64,000 nt of DNA from Streptomyces ferrugineus. GTDB taxonomy: Bacteria; Actinomycetota; Actinomycetes; Streptomycetales; Streptomycetaceae. Location of the stretch: assembly GCF_015160855.1 (NCBI RefSeq), contig NZ_CP063373.1, forward strand, positions 6,076,001-6,140,000, read 5' to 3'. Positions 20,048 to 30,513 of this stretch are shown one piece after another. Made by a program: the position numbers and the translations under genes. How positions within the stretch are numbered: position 1 is the stretch's first letter; each line of letters begins with the position of its first letter. Below the pieces are notes generated by a model, which did no database searches, was not told the origin of the DNA, and worked only from the letters and a program-made list of their open reading frames with translations.

Positions 20048-21013
20048 GTGACAGCGGTACGACTCCTCCCGGGACGCCTGCTCCGGCGGCTCCCGCTCCG
20101 CCAGATACTCGTCCTGCTCCCGCTCGTCCTCGTGGTCGTGATCGCGGTGCGGCACCGGGCCGTGCTCATTGAGGGCATCGGGCATCTGGCGACGGCCAAG
20201 TGGCCCTGGCTGCTCGCCGCGGCCGGCGCCACCTGCCTGACGTGGGTGGCGGCCGCGGTGACCCGGCAGGGCGCGGTGGTCGACCGGCTGCCCAGACTGC
20301 GGCTGCTCGTCACGCAGTTCGCGGCGGGCTCGGCCAACCACCTGCTGCCCACCGGGCTGGGCGCGAGCGCCGTCAACCTGCGCTTCATGACGGTGTGCGG
20401 GCTGCCGCTCGCCCGCTCCTCGGCCGCGCTGGCCCTGTATCTGCTGGCGGAGAGCATCGCCCGGGTCGGTCTGCTGGCCGCGCTGCTCATCGCCTTCCCG
20501 CACGCGCTGCGGCTCGGGCCCCTGCTCCCGGAGGGGTCATGGGGCCCGCTGCTGCTGATCGCCGGCGCGGCGGCCGTCGTGGTCGTGGCCGTCTTCGCCG
20601 TCGTACGGCGGCTGCGCACCGCCGTGACGTCGTTCCTGCGCACCGCGCTGGGCGAGGCGCGCTCGGTGCACGCCCGCCCCTCCCGGGCGCTGGCGCTGTG
20701 GGGCGGCTCGCTGGCCTTCCCGGTGCTCCAGGCGTCGGGGCTGGTGCTGGTCGGGCTCGCCCTGGGCCTGGAGGTGCCGCCGGCCCACATGGCGCTCGCG
20801 TATCTGGCGGCGACCGTCGCCGTCGCGGTGGTGCCCACGCCGGGCGGACTCGGCTCGGTGGAGGCGGCGCTGATCGTGGCTCTGGTGGCGGCGGGCGGCC
20901 CGGTGGCGGTGACGACGGCGGTGGTGCTGGCGTACCGGATCATCACGGTGTGGCTGCCGCTGCTGCCGGGGGCGTTGACGCTGGGGGCGCTGGTGCGGTG
21001 GAAGGTCATCTGA
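20048..21013 (+). CDS. YbhN/UPF0104-like (lysylphosphatidylglycerol synthase TM) membrane protein
   Basis: 321 residues from GTG 20048, preceded by GGAGA. About eight transmembrane helices; conserved segments NHLLPTGLGASAVNLR and PTPGGLGSVEAAL match the membrane region of lysyl-phosphatidylglycerol synthases. The aminoacyl-transferase domain of MprF is absent, so it is a stand-alone flippase-like protein whose substrate (a lipid or polyprenol-linked sugar) is unknown. It is divergent from the ABC exporter with 150 bp between the starts. Confidence 0.85.
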   Translation: MTAVRLLPGRLLRRLPLRQILVLLPLVLVVVIAVRHRAVLIEGIGHLATAKWPWLLAAAGATCLTWVAAAVTRQGAVVDRLPRLRLLVTQFAAGSANHLLPTGLGASAVNLRFMTVCGLPLARSSAALALYLLAESIARVGLLAALLIAFPHALRLGPLLPEGSWGPLLLIAGAAAVVVVAVFAVVRRLRTAVTSFLRTALGEARSVHARPSRALALWGGSLAFPVLQASGLVLVGLALGLEVPPAHMALAYLAATVAVAVVPTPGGLGSVEAALIVALVAAGGPVAVTTAVVLAYRIITVWLPLLPGALTLGALVRWKVI

Positions 21014-21087
21014 CCGGGCGGTTCCGGTGGAAGCTCATGTGACCGGCCAGTAACGTACGGGGTCCGCCCACGGAAGGGGACCCCGCC

Positions 21088-21852
21088 ATGCCGGTCCGAG
21101 TCGAGCGCCAGGGTCACGTCACCACCGTCGTCCTCTCCCGCCCCGAGGTCCGCAACGCGGTCGACGGCCCGACCGCCGCCGAACTGGTCGCCGCCTTCCG
21201 GGAGTTCGAGGCCGATGACGAGGCGCGGGTGGCGGTGCTGTGGGGTGCGGGCGGCACGTTCTGCGCGGGCGCCGATCTCAAGGCGCTCGACGGCGAGCGG
21301 GACAACCGGGTCGCCGAGGAGGGCGACGGTCCGATGGGGCCGACGCGGCTGCGGCTGTCGAAGCCGGTGATCGCGGCGGTCGCCGGGCACGCCGTGGCCG
21401 GTGGCCTGGAGCTGGCGCTGTGGTGCGATCTGCGGGTGGCCGAGGAGGACGCCGTCTTCGGCGTGTTCTGCCGCCGCTGGGGCGTACCGCTGATCGACGG
21501 CGGCACGGTACGGCTGCCCCGGCTGATCGGCACGAGTCGCGCGCTGGACATGATCCTGACCGGACGCCCGGTGCCCGCGGCCGAGGCCCATGACATGGGG
21601 CTCGCCAACCGTGTCGTGCCGACCGGGCGGGCCCGCGCCGAGGCGGAGGAGCTGGCCGCGGCGATCGCACGGTTCCCGCAGGCGTGCCTGCGCGCCGACC
21701 GCGCCTCCGTGCTCGAGCAGGACGGGCTGGACGAGCCGGCCGCGATGCGGGGTGAGTTGCGTCACGGCATGGGTGTGCTGGCGGAGAGTCTGGAGGGCGC
21801 GGCCCGCTTCGCCTCGGGTGCGGGGCGGCACGGGTCGTTCACGGACCTGTGA
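21088..21852 (+). CDS. Crotonase/enoyl-CoA hydratase family protein
   Basis: 254 residues from ATG 21088 with AAGGGGA upstream. The crotonase fold is shown by the oxyanion-hole segments GTFCAGADLKAL (about 55-66) and AGHAVAGGLELALWCDLRVA (about 98-117). The usual second catalytic Glu region reads RRWGVPLIDGGTVRLPRLIG, with Asp-Gly-Gly as in a sub-group annotated only as crotonase-like. It acts on CoA thioesters, but hydration, isomerisation or hydrolysis cannot be chosen from the sequence. No fatty-acid or CoA genes adjoin it. Confidence 0.85.
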   Translation: MPVRVERQGHVTTVVLSRPEVRNAVDGPTAAELVAAFREFEADDEARVAVLWGAGGTFCAGADLKALDGERDNRVAEEGDGPMGPTRLRLSKPVIAAVAGHAVAGGLELALWCDLRVAEEDAVFGVFCRRWGVPLIDGGTVRLPRLIGTSRALDMILTGRPVPAAEAHDMGLANRVVPTGRARAEAEELAAAIARFPQACLRADRASVLEQDGLDEPAAMRGELRHGMGVLAESLEGAARFASGAGRHGSFTDL

Positions 21853-22186
21853 CGGGGCCCGGCCGCCGGAGCGCGCGCGGACGTGCGCGGCCCTTGTGCG
21901 TCGCTCACGCATCAAGCGAGCCCCGGAGTGCGGTCGTTCGGGCCTCGAAGGCGGCGCGGGTCCGAGGGAGAATGCCCGAAAGCGACTGATGAGGCCGTCC
22001 GGCCGACGATCCTGGAACGAACACGTGTGCCAGATACGGCAGGATGAGCCTTCGCGCCGGTCTCGGGGGATGGGGTGGCCGGTGCGACGGCACATCGCGG
22101 AATCGAGCAGGTGACAACGTGACGAGACTTCACATCGGGCCGTCGGCGAAGGGATTCGCCGCAGCGCTCCGCCCCGGAGGTGACCG
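21853..22186. other. 334-bp intergenic region before the MscS gene
   Basis: No convincing gene. A 23-codon frame (GTG 22119, stop 22188-22190) overlaps the start of the channel gene as GTGA and could be a translated leader, but the GGAGGTG ribosome-binding site inside it clearly belongs to the channel gene. Short GC-rich hairpins follow the crotonase stop. A CTGATGAG sequence at 21986 recalls a hammerhead ribozyme but lacks the rest of the core. Confidence 0.4.
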
Positions 22187-23281
22187 GTGAACCGGACGCT
22201 CACCATGGACGACCTGGTCATCCCCGGAATCTGGCTGGCAGCCGGCCTGCTCGCGGCCTTCCTGCTGCGGATGCTGCTGCGCTGGCTGGGCAAGCACGCC
22301 GACCGCACCCGCTGGAGTGGCGACGACCTCATCGTGGACGTGCTGCGGACGGTGGTGCCGTGGGCGGCCTTCCTCGGCGGCGCGGCCTCCGCGGGCGCGG
22401 CGCTGCCGCTGACCAGGACGGTCCAGCACAACGTCAACCAGGTCCTGACCGTGGTGCTCATCTTCGTGGTGACGCTGACGGCGGCCCGCGGGATCGCCGG
22501 GCTGATGCGGACGGTCACCCAGTCCCGCCCCGGCGTCGCGGGCTCCGCCACGATCTTCGTCAACATCACCCGGATCCTGATCCTGGCCATCGGCTTCCTG
22601 GTGGTGCTGCAGACGCTGGGCATCTCCATAGCGCCCCTGCTCACCGCCCTGGGCGTCGGCGGTCTCGCGGTCGCGCTCGCCCTTCAGGACACGCTCGCCA
22701 ACCTGTTCGCGGGCATCCACATCCTCGCCTCCAAGACCGTCCAGCCCGGCGACTACATCAAGCTGGCCAGCGGCGAGGAGGGCTATGTCGAGGACATCAA
22801 CTGGCGCCAGACGACCGTGCGCGCACTGTCCAACAACCTGATCGTGATCCCCAACGGGGAGCTCGCGAAGACGAACATGACCAACTTCATGCGTCCCGAG
22901 CAGGAGTTGACGATCCTGGTCCAGGTCGGCGTGGCCTACGACAGCGATCTGGACCATGTCGAGCGGGTGACGAACGAGGTCATCGGCGAGGTCATGACCG
23001 AGGTCGAGGGCGCCGTCCAGGACCACGAGCCGATCATCCGCTTCCACACCTTCGGCGACTCCCGGATCGGCTTCACCGTCATCCTGGGCGTCGGCGAGTT
23101 CAGCGACCAGTACCGGATCAAGCACGAGTTCATCAAGCGTCTGCACCGGCGCTACCGCAAGGAGGGCATCAGCATCCCGGCGCCCACGCGCACGGTGGCG
23201 ATCCAGCAGGGGACGGTCGCGATCCCGCAGCAGCGCATCCCCGAGGAGGCGGACGGAATGGCCCCCGTCCGCCTCGACTGA
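22187..23281 (+). CDS. MscS-family small-conductance mechanosensitive channel
   Basis: 364 residues from GTG 22187 with an ideal GGAGGTGA site. Transmembrane helices occupy about residues 10-170. The pore-lining helix is recognisable as ALGVGGLAVALALQDTLANL. A beta-domain segment (QPGDYIKLASGEEGYVEDINWRQT is split here as QPGDYIKLASGEEG and VEDINWRQT) and an alpha/beta C-terminal domain follow. The channel opens on membrane tension to release solutes under hypo-osmotic shock. Monocistronic by context; convergent with the M1 peptidase gene 15 bp away. Confidence 0.93.
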   Translation: MNRTLTMDDLVIPGIWLAAGLLAAFLLRMLLRWLGKHADRTRWSGDDLIVDVLRTVVPWAAFLGGAASAGAALPLTRTVQHNVNQVLTVVLIFVVTLTAARGIAGLMRTVTQSRPGVAGSATIFVNITRILILAIGFLVVLQTLGISIAPLLTALGVGGLAVALALQDTLANLFAGIHILASKTVQPGDYIKLASGEEGYVEDINWRQTTVRALSNNLIVIPNGELAKTNMTNFMRPEQELTILVQVGVAYDSDLDHVERVTNEVIGEVMTEVEGAVQDHEPIIRFHTFGDSRIGFTVILGVGEFSDQYRIKHEFIKRLHRRYRKEGISIPAPTRTVAIQQGTVAIPQQRIPEEADGMAPVRLD

Positions 23282-23296
23282 CGTACCCGGATACCC

Positions 23297-24856
23297 CTAG
23301 AGGGTGGCCGAGTTGTCGTGGTGGCCGCCCTTGCGGCGGTGCGGCGCGGCGAGGGACGGGTCCACCGGGGTGACCGTCCAGTCCGGGTGCCCCGGCATCC
23401 GCGGCGTCTTCGTGCCGTACAGCCAGTCCCGCAGGAATCCGGACAGATCCTGACCGGTGACCTCCGAGGCGACGGTGATGTAGTCCCGCGTCGACGCCGA
23501 GGAGTCGCGGTGCCGGGCGAGGAAGGCCCGCTCGAGGGCGTTGAAGGCCACCTCGCCGACGAGGTTGCGCAGCGCGTACAGGACCAGGACACCGCCCAGG
23601 TAGCGCTGGGACTCGAACAGGTTCTCCGCGTTCGGCGCCGCGACCGGCCCCCAGTCGTGGCGCCACTGGTCGCCGCGCGCGTAGGTGTCCTTCATACGGG
23701 CCTCCAGGGTGGTCAGGCCCATGGAGTCGGCCCAGCCGCGCTCATAGCGGTAGAGCAGCCCGTAGAAGTCGGCGTGGCCCTCGTTCAGCCACAGGTCGGC
23801 CCAGGTGGCGGGGCTGACGCTGTTGCCGAAGTAGGAGTGGACCAGCTCGTGCATCATGTGCGAACCGATCTTCTTCTCCTCCTGGAGCAGGAAGTTCGGC
23901 TTGTACAGGGTGAGGGTCTGGGTCTCCAGACCGGTGAAGTCGAAGGCCTCCGGGTCGTCGGAGTTGCAGGGCAGCAGTCCGTACGTCTCGAAGGGGTACG
24001 CCCCGAGCCTCGCCTCCAGCCATGCCACGATGCCCGGCGTCAGCGCGAGCGCCGGTTCCAGCGCCTCGGCCCGGGCGGTCGGGACGATGTCCCGCAGCGG
24101 GAGCCCGTGCGGGCCCTGCCGCTCTCTGACCACGTAGTCGCCGACCGTGATCTGCACCAGCTCGGTGGCGATGGGCTCGCGCGAGCGGTACGTGTACGCC
24201 GTACGGCCGCCGTCCAGGTTCTCGGTGCGCACCAGCAGGCCGCTCGCCACGCCCCGCAGGCCGCCGGGGACGGTCAGGCGGAAGGTGAAGTCGGCCTTGT
24301 CGGAGGGGTGGTCGTTGCAGGGGAAGACGGTGTGCGCCGAGTTCGGCTGGGGGCACACCGCGAAGCCGTCCGGCGTGTCGACCCAGGCGGTGTGCGCCAG
24401 GGCACGGCGCGGGTCCGCCGAGTACTCCACGCGGACCGTGACCCAGGACTTCGCCGGGAGGGTGCGGGCGGGCGTGACGCGCAGCTTCTCGTCGACCTGC
24501 TCGTGGGCCGCCCTCCGGCCGCCGACCCGGACGGAACGGATGTCGAGGCCGAGACAGTCGAGGGAGAGCCGGCTCAGGGCCTGGGTGGTGCGGATCCGCA
24601 GGGTCGCGGTGGCGTCGACCAGGTGGGTGGTGGCGTCGTAGGAGAAGTCGAGGTGGTAGGCGGCGACGCGGTAGCCGTCGTTGCCGAGGGCCGGGTAGAC
24701 GGGGTCGCCGAGGGTCTCGGGGCCCGGGGTGCCGGAGGTCCCGGCGGCCGACGTCCCCGTCGTCGGCGTGGCGTGGGCGGAGGGCGCGACGGTCAGGGCC
24801 GCCGCGGTGCCGATCAGGGCGGCCGCGGGGGCCGTCACTCTGCTGCGATATCTCAT
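23297..24856 (-). CDS. Secreted M1-family zinc metallopeptidase
   Basis: 519 residues from ATG 24856. A signal peptide (about 1-30, cleavage near AHA-TP) indicates export. The catalytic motif HELVH near residues 334-338 is followed exactly 18 residues later by Glu in LNEGHADFYG, giving the full HExxH-x18-E zinc site. The exopeptidase motif GxMEN is replaced by GLETQTL, keeping only the Glu. The usual M1 family is about 850 residues; this short form lacks the large C-terminal helical domain. It probably removes N-terminal residues from extracellular peptides, though loss of the canonical motif leaves specificity uncertain. Confidence 0.88.
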   Translation of the reverse strand: MRYRSRVTAPAAALIGTAAALTVAPSAHATPTTGTSAAGTSGTPGPETLGDPVYPALGNDGYRVAAYHLDFSYDATTHLVDATATLRIRTTQALSRLSLDCLGLDIRSVRVGGRRAAHEQVDEKLRVTPARTLPAKSWVTVRVEYSADPRRALAHTAWVDTPDGFAVCPQPNSAHTVFPCNDHPSDKADFTFRLTVPGGLRGVASGLLVRTENLDGGRTAYTYRSREPIATELVQITVGDYVVRERQGPHGLPLRDIVPTARAEALEPALALTPGIVAWLEARLGAYPFETYGLLPCNSDDPEAFDFTGLETQTLTLYKPNFLLQEEKKIGSHMMHELVHSYFGNSVSPATWADLWLNEGHADFYGLLYRYERGWADSMGLTTLEARMKDTYARGDQWRHDWGPVAAPNAENLFESQRYLGGVLVLYALRNLVGEVAFNALERAFLARHRDSSASTRDYITVASEVTGQDLSGFLRDWLYGTKTPRMPGHPDWTVTPVDPSLAAPHRRKGGHHDNSATL

Positions 24857-27308
<2,452 letters not shown>

Positions 27309-27360
27309 CCCGGGCGCCCCTGACAGGGGCCGAGCGGTCCGACAGGTCCGCATGAGCAAC

Positions 27361-27393
27361 CCGCCCCGGCCGTGCCTCGCCCGGCCGGGGCGG
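27361..27393. terminator. Hairpin terminator between icd and the YcaQ-like gene
   Basis: A perfect 12-bp stem (27361-27372 with 27382-27393) with a 9-base loop lies 52 bp after the icd stop and just before the end of the convergent gene, so it can serve both. Confidence 0.75.
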
Positions 27394-27401
27394 AGCCATG
27401 T

Positions 27402-28538
27402 TCACGGCTGCTTCGGCAGCACGAGCTCCAGCTCCAGCCAGCGCGCCAGGTCCTCGATCTCACGGCCGACCTCGGCGCTCACGGTCCGGTCGAACGGCTC
27501 GTCCTGGTGGATCGCGTCGACCCTGAGCTCCCCTTTCCCACGGTCGGCGGTGGCGTCGAGCTTGCCCACCAGCCGGTCGCCGTACAGGATCGGCAGCGCG
27601 AAGTAGCCCCAGCGGCGCTTGGCGGGCGGCTTGTACATCTCCAACTGGTAGTCGAAGCCGAAGAGGTCCGTGGTGCGTCTGCGGTCGTGGATCAGCCGGT
27701 CGAACGGCGACAGCAGGGCGGCCCGTCCGGTGAACGGCTGCCCCAACTGGGCCGGATCGACCCGCCACTTGCCCCGCACGCCCTCGACGACCGCCGGCTC
27801 ACCGGCCTCCCCCACGTCCGCCGGCTCGACCTGGCACTCCGGGCCCCGGGCGCGCGCGATGCCCAGGGCGCGCAGCCGCCGCTCGTCCCGGATGCGCAGC
27901 GCCTCCTGCACGGGGACCGCGGGCGCGTCGGGGTAGACCCGCTCGGCCAGGTCCCACAGCCGGTCGCCACCGCTGCGCCCCGCCACGGCGACCTCGCCGC
28001 GCTGCACCATCAGCTCCAGCAGCTTGGTGACATTGCGGTTGTTGCTCCACCCACTGGACCGCCACGGAAGCTCGCAGGTGTCGGGCAGTTCACGGGAGGG
28101 CAGCGGCCCCGCGGCGGCGAGCCGGACGAGTATGTCCCGGCGGCAGGAGTCGTTGGCGGTCACCCACATGCCGTGGTACTCGCGCCAGGACGACGGCGTC
28201 CCCCGCTGCGGCCACTCGGCCATCTCGGCGCGGTACAGCGCGAGATCCTCACCGGGCCGGATCATCGCCCGCAGCTCCAGCAAGGTCCGGTCCGCCAGCG
28301 CGGCGGTCAGCTCGGCCGGCGCGTACCCCGCGGAGCCGAGCCTGCTCCAGGCCACGAGGTCGGCGTTGGGCGCGACGGCGGCGGTCGGGTCGACCTGGAG
28401 CAGGGTCAGCCGCCGTACGACCTCCAGCAGTCCGTCCGGCCGCCGGGCACCGTCCAGCAGTTGGGCGCGCACGGCGATGCGGCGGGCGTCGGTCCGGGAG
28501 AGCCGGTGGGTGGTCACCTGCTGGTTGCCGATGGTCAT
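27402..28538 (-). CDS. YcaQ/AlkZ-like winged-helix protein (HTH_42), possible DNA glycosylase
   Basis: 378 residues from ATG 28538. The N-terminal part reads LLEVVRRLTLLQVDPTAAV, matching the conserved start of the family that includes E. coli YcaQ and Streptomyces AlkZ, glycosylases that unhook DNA interstrand crosslinks. The C-terminal section (KRRWGYFALPILYGDRLVGK) is the conserved core of the family. AlkZ-type enzymes give self-resistance to DNA-alkylating antibiotics, but no such biosynthetic genes are in this window, and the catalytic residues could not be confirmed by eye. DNA repair is therefore the most likely role rather than antibiotic resistance. Confidence 0.8.
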   Translation of the reverse strand: MTIGNQQVTTHRLSRTDARRIAVRAQLLDGARRPDGLLEVVRRLTLLQVDPTAAVAPNADLVAWSRLGSAGYAPAELTAALADRTLLELRAMIRPGEDLALYRAEMAEWPQRGTPSSWREYHGMWVTANDSCRRDILVRLAAAGPLPSRELPDTCELPWRSSGWSNNRNVTKLLELMVQRGEVAVAGRSGGDRLWDLAERVYPDAPAVPVQEALRIRDERRLRALGIARARGPECQVEPADVGEAGEPAVVEGVRGKWRVDPAQLGQPFTGRAALLSPFDRLIHDRRRTTDLFGFDYQLEMYKPPAKRRWGYFALPILYGDRLVGKLDATADRGKGELRVDAIHQDEPFDRTVSAEVGREIEDLARWLELELVLPKQP

Positions 28539-28583
28539 GTTGTGATGGTGCACCACGCCACTGACAACGCCCCGGGAGCAGCC

Positions 28584-29384
28584 GTGACGCCCTCTGCCGC
28601 GCCGTCGTTCGAACTGCTCCCCGGGGCGGCCCGGTCGCCGGTGATCCTGCATGTGCCGCACTCGGCCCGCGAGATACCGCCCGAGGTGCGCGCGGGCATC
28701 GTGCTGGACGACCGGGCGCTGGAGCGGGAGCTGGACCACATCGTCGACGCGCACACCGCGGAGCTGGCAGTCCGGGCGGCCGGGGAGTCGGAGGTCGTCC
28801 CGTGGCGGTTCGTGAACCGGCTGTCCCGGCTGGTCGTCGACCCGGAGCGGTTCCCGGACGAGCGGGAGGAGATGCTGGCCGTGGGCATGGGCGCCGTCTA
28901 CACACGGACCACGCACCTCACGGAGCTGCGGCCCGCCGGCACCGACCCCGAACCCCTCGTCGAGCGGTACTTCCGGCCGTACGCGAAGGCCATGACCCGG
29001 GCCGTGGCCGACCGGCTGGCCGCCACCGGCCGGGCCGTGATCGTCGACGTGCACTCCTATCCGAGTGCCCGGCTCCCCTACGAGCTGCACGGCGAGGGCC
29101 CGCGGCCACCGGTCTGTCTGGGCACGGACCCCTTCCACACCCCGCCCGAGCTGCTCGCCGCGGCGCGGGAGGCGTTCGCGCCGTGCGGGGAGACGGGGCT
29201 GGACAGTCCGTTCAGCGGGACGTACGTCCCGCTGGAGTTCTACGGCCGTGAGCCGCGCGTCAGTGCCCTGATGATCGAGATCCGGCGGGATCTGTACATG
29301 ACGGAGCCGGGCGGTCCGGCCGGTCCCGGACTCACCCGGCTCGCACGGTCGCTGACGGCACTGGTGAACGCCGCCTCCCGCTGA
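28584..29384 (+). CDS. N-formylglutamate amidohydrolase family protein
   Basis: 266 residues from GTG 28584, which follows GGGAG; an upstream ATG at 28545 lacks a site. Family motifs include LHVPHSAREIPPE near the N-terminus, HIVDAHT, and VIVDVHSYPSARLPY, which supplies metal-binding His/Asp residues. The family hydrolyses N-formylglutamate in histidine breakdown, but no hut gene is adjacent, so the natural substrate may be another N-acyl or gamma-linked compound. Divergent from the YcaQ-like gene with 45 bp between the starts. Confidence 0.85.
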   Translation: MTPSAAPSFELLPGAARSPVILHVPHSAREIPPEVRAGIVLDDRALERELDHIVDAHTAELAVRAAGESEVVPWRFVNRLSRLVVDPERFPDEREEMLAVGMGAVYTRTTHLTELRPAGTDPEPLVERYFRPYAKAMTRAVADRLAATGRAVIVDVHSYPSARLPYELHGEGPRPPVCLGTDPFHTPPELLAAAREAFAPCGETGLDSPFSGTYVPLEFYGREPRVSALMIEIRRDLYMTEPGGPAGPGLTRLARSLTALVNAASR

Positions 29385-29393
29385 CCCGGGGGC

Positions 29394-29882
29394 TCAGGCC
29401 CGCAGCCACTCGGTGACCACGACCTCCCCGCCGGTCCGCAGCCGCAGGGCGAACGGGCCGGTGGGCGGTGCGTCGCTGGTGAAGCGGCCCATGTCGTCGG
29501 CGTCGACCGACATGGCCGTCTGCGGTCCGCCGAGCACCTCGATCCGCGCCTGCTGCGGCGGCAGCACCTGCCCCATCAGACCCTGCGCGGTCACCTCCAC
29601 GTCGACGGTCACCTCGCCCGCGCGGAAGGTCAGCATCCGCGGCACGTCCGTGGCCCCCCTGACCGGAATGGCGTCCACCACCGAGTCGAAGGTCAGCTCG
29701 GCGATGCGGGCGTCGAGGTCGTGCAGGGCGAACGCCTCGACGGCGAGCTGCCTGAGCTGGGGCGGCACGGGGTCGAGGATGGCCGCCGCCTGGCGCAGTT
29801 CCTCCTCCAGCAGTTCGACGTCGAACCCGTCGTCGTCGAAGGGTTCCTCGTCCGTCGCCTCGTCGTGCATGTCGTCGTTCAC
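29394..29882 (-). CDS. Small acidic protein with C-terminal beta-sandwich, partner of the sigma factor
   Basis: 162 residues from GTG 29882, overlapping the sigma-factor stop as GTGA. The N-terminus is very acidic (DDMHDEATDEEPFDDDG). The middle has the helical segment DPVPPQLRQLAVEAFALHD followed by LDARIAELTFDS. The C-terminal 80 residues alternate strands and turns like a carboxypeptidase-regulatory-like beta-sandwich. From memory, proteins of this kind often sit next to sigma factors and CHAT proteins in actinobacteria. No enzymatic motif or transmembrane segment is visible. I infer an adaptor or anti-sigma-like role from the coupling, not from homology to a characterised protein. Confidence 0.7.
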   Translation of the reverse strand: MNDDMHDEATDEEPFDDDGFDVELLEEELRQAAAILDPVPPQLRQLAVEAFALHDLDARIAELTFDSVVDAIPVRGATDVPRMLTFRAGEVTVDVEVTAQGLMGQVLPPQQARIEVLGGPQTAMSVDADDMGRFTSDAPPTGPFALRLRTGGEVVVTEWLRA

Positions 29883-30454
29883 AGCGCTCCCCGTGCGTCG
29901 AGTCGGTCCCGGAGTCGGCGCAGACAGCGCTGGCGCAGCGGCCCGATGCTGCCCACGGCGATGCCCAGTGCGGCGGACACCTCCTGGTAGCTGGGCGGCG
30001 GCGAGGCCATCAGCACCCGCAGCAACTGGCGGCAGCGTTCGCCGAGTTCCTCGAACTCCTGCCACATCCAGCGAATGCGCTCCGACTCGGCGGCGGCCTC
30101 CTCGGAGTCCAGGACCGACTGCTCGGGCGTGCGGTCCTCGCTGACCCGGTCGAGCAGTTGCGGATCGTTCGTGACGGTCAGCCGCCTCAGGCTCTTGAGG
30201 ACCTTCAGGCACTCGTGCCGTGCGGTGCTCGCGAGCCACGAACCGGCCTTCTCGGGTTCGCGGATGCGCCCGAGGTGCTGAGCGAAGCGGAACCAGACGG
30301 TCTGGTACACCTCGTGCGCGTCGGCGTCCCCCAGCCGGTGCGCGCGCACGACGGACCACACCAGCGGGCTCAGCCCTTCCACGAGCGCTTTCCAGGCCGC
30401 CGCGTCCCCGTCGACGGCGGACTGGACCAACGCACCGACATCTGCACGGTCCAC
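29879..30454 (-). CDS. Sigma-70 family RNA polymerase sigma factor (ECF-like)
   Basis: 191 residues from GTG 30454, chosen because GAGGGGTGGG lies at good spacing. An upstream ATG at 30517 overlaps the S8 protease stop as ATGA and would add 21 residues. Region 2 spans about 5-90 (LVWSVVRAHRLGDADAHEV, then VWFRFAQHLGRI). Region 4 lies near the C-terminus (EVSAALGIAVGSIGPLRQR), a helix-turn-helix that binds the -35 element. It probably directs polymerase to a small set of promoters, perhaps of this protease locus. It is followed by the acidic small protein, which could control it. Confidence 0.9.
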   Translation of the reverse strand: MDRADVGALVQSAVDGDAAAWKALVEGLSPLVWSVVRAHRLGDADAHEVYQTVWFRFAQHLGRIREPEKAGSWLASTARHECLKVLKSLRRLTVTNDPQLLDRVSEDRTPEQSVLDSEEAAAESERIRWMWQEFEELGERCRQLLRVLMASPPPSYQEVSAALGIAVGSIGPLRQRCLRRLRDRLDARGAL

Positions 30455-30513
30455 AGTCCCACCCCTCGTGTACGGCAAGTCATCGTACGCCGCGGAGGGG
30501 ATGGTTCCGACCC

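Noticed and set aside
21986..22010. Hammerhead-ribozyme-like CTGATGAG followed by a GGCCG/CGGCC stem
   Set aside because: The strand after stem II reads GACGA instead of GAAA, and I found no pairing stems I and III, so it is probably chance.
27402..28538. YcaQ/AlkZ-like gene as self-resistance of an antibiotic cluster
   Set aside because: No biosynthetic genes for a DNA-alkylating compound lie nearby; general repair is the simpler reading.
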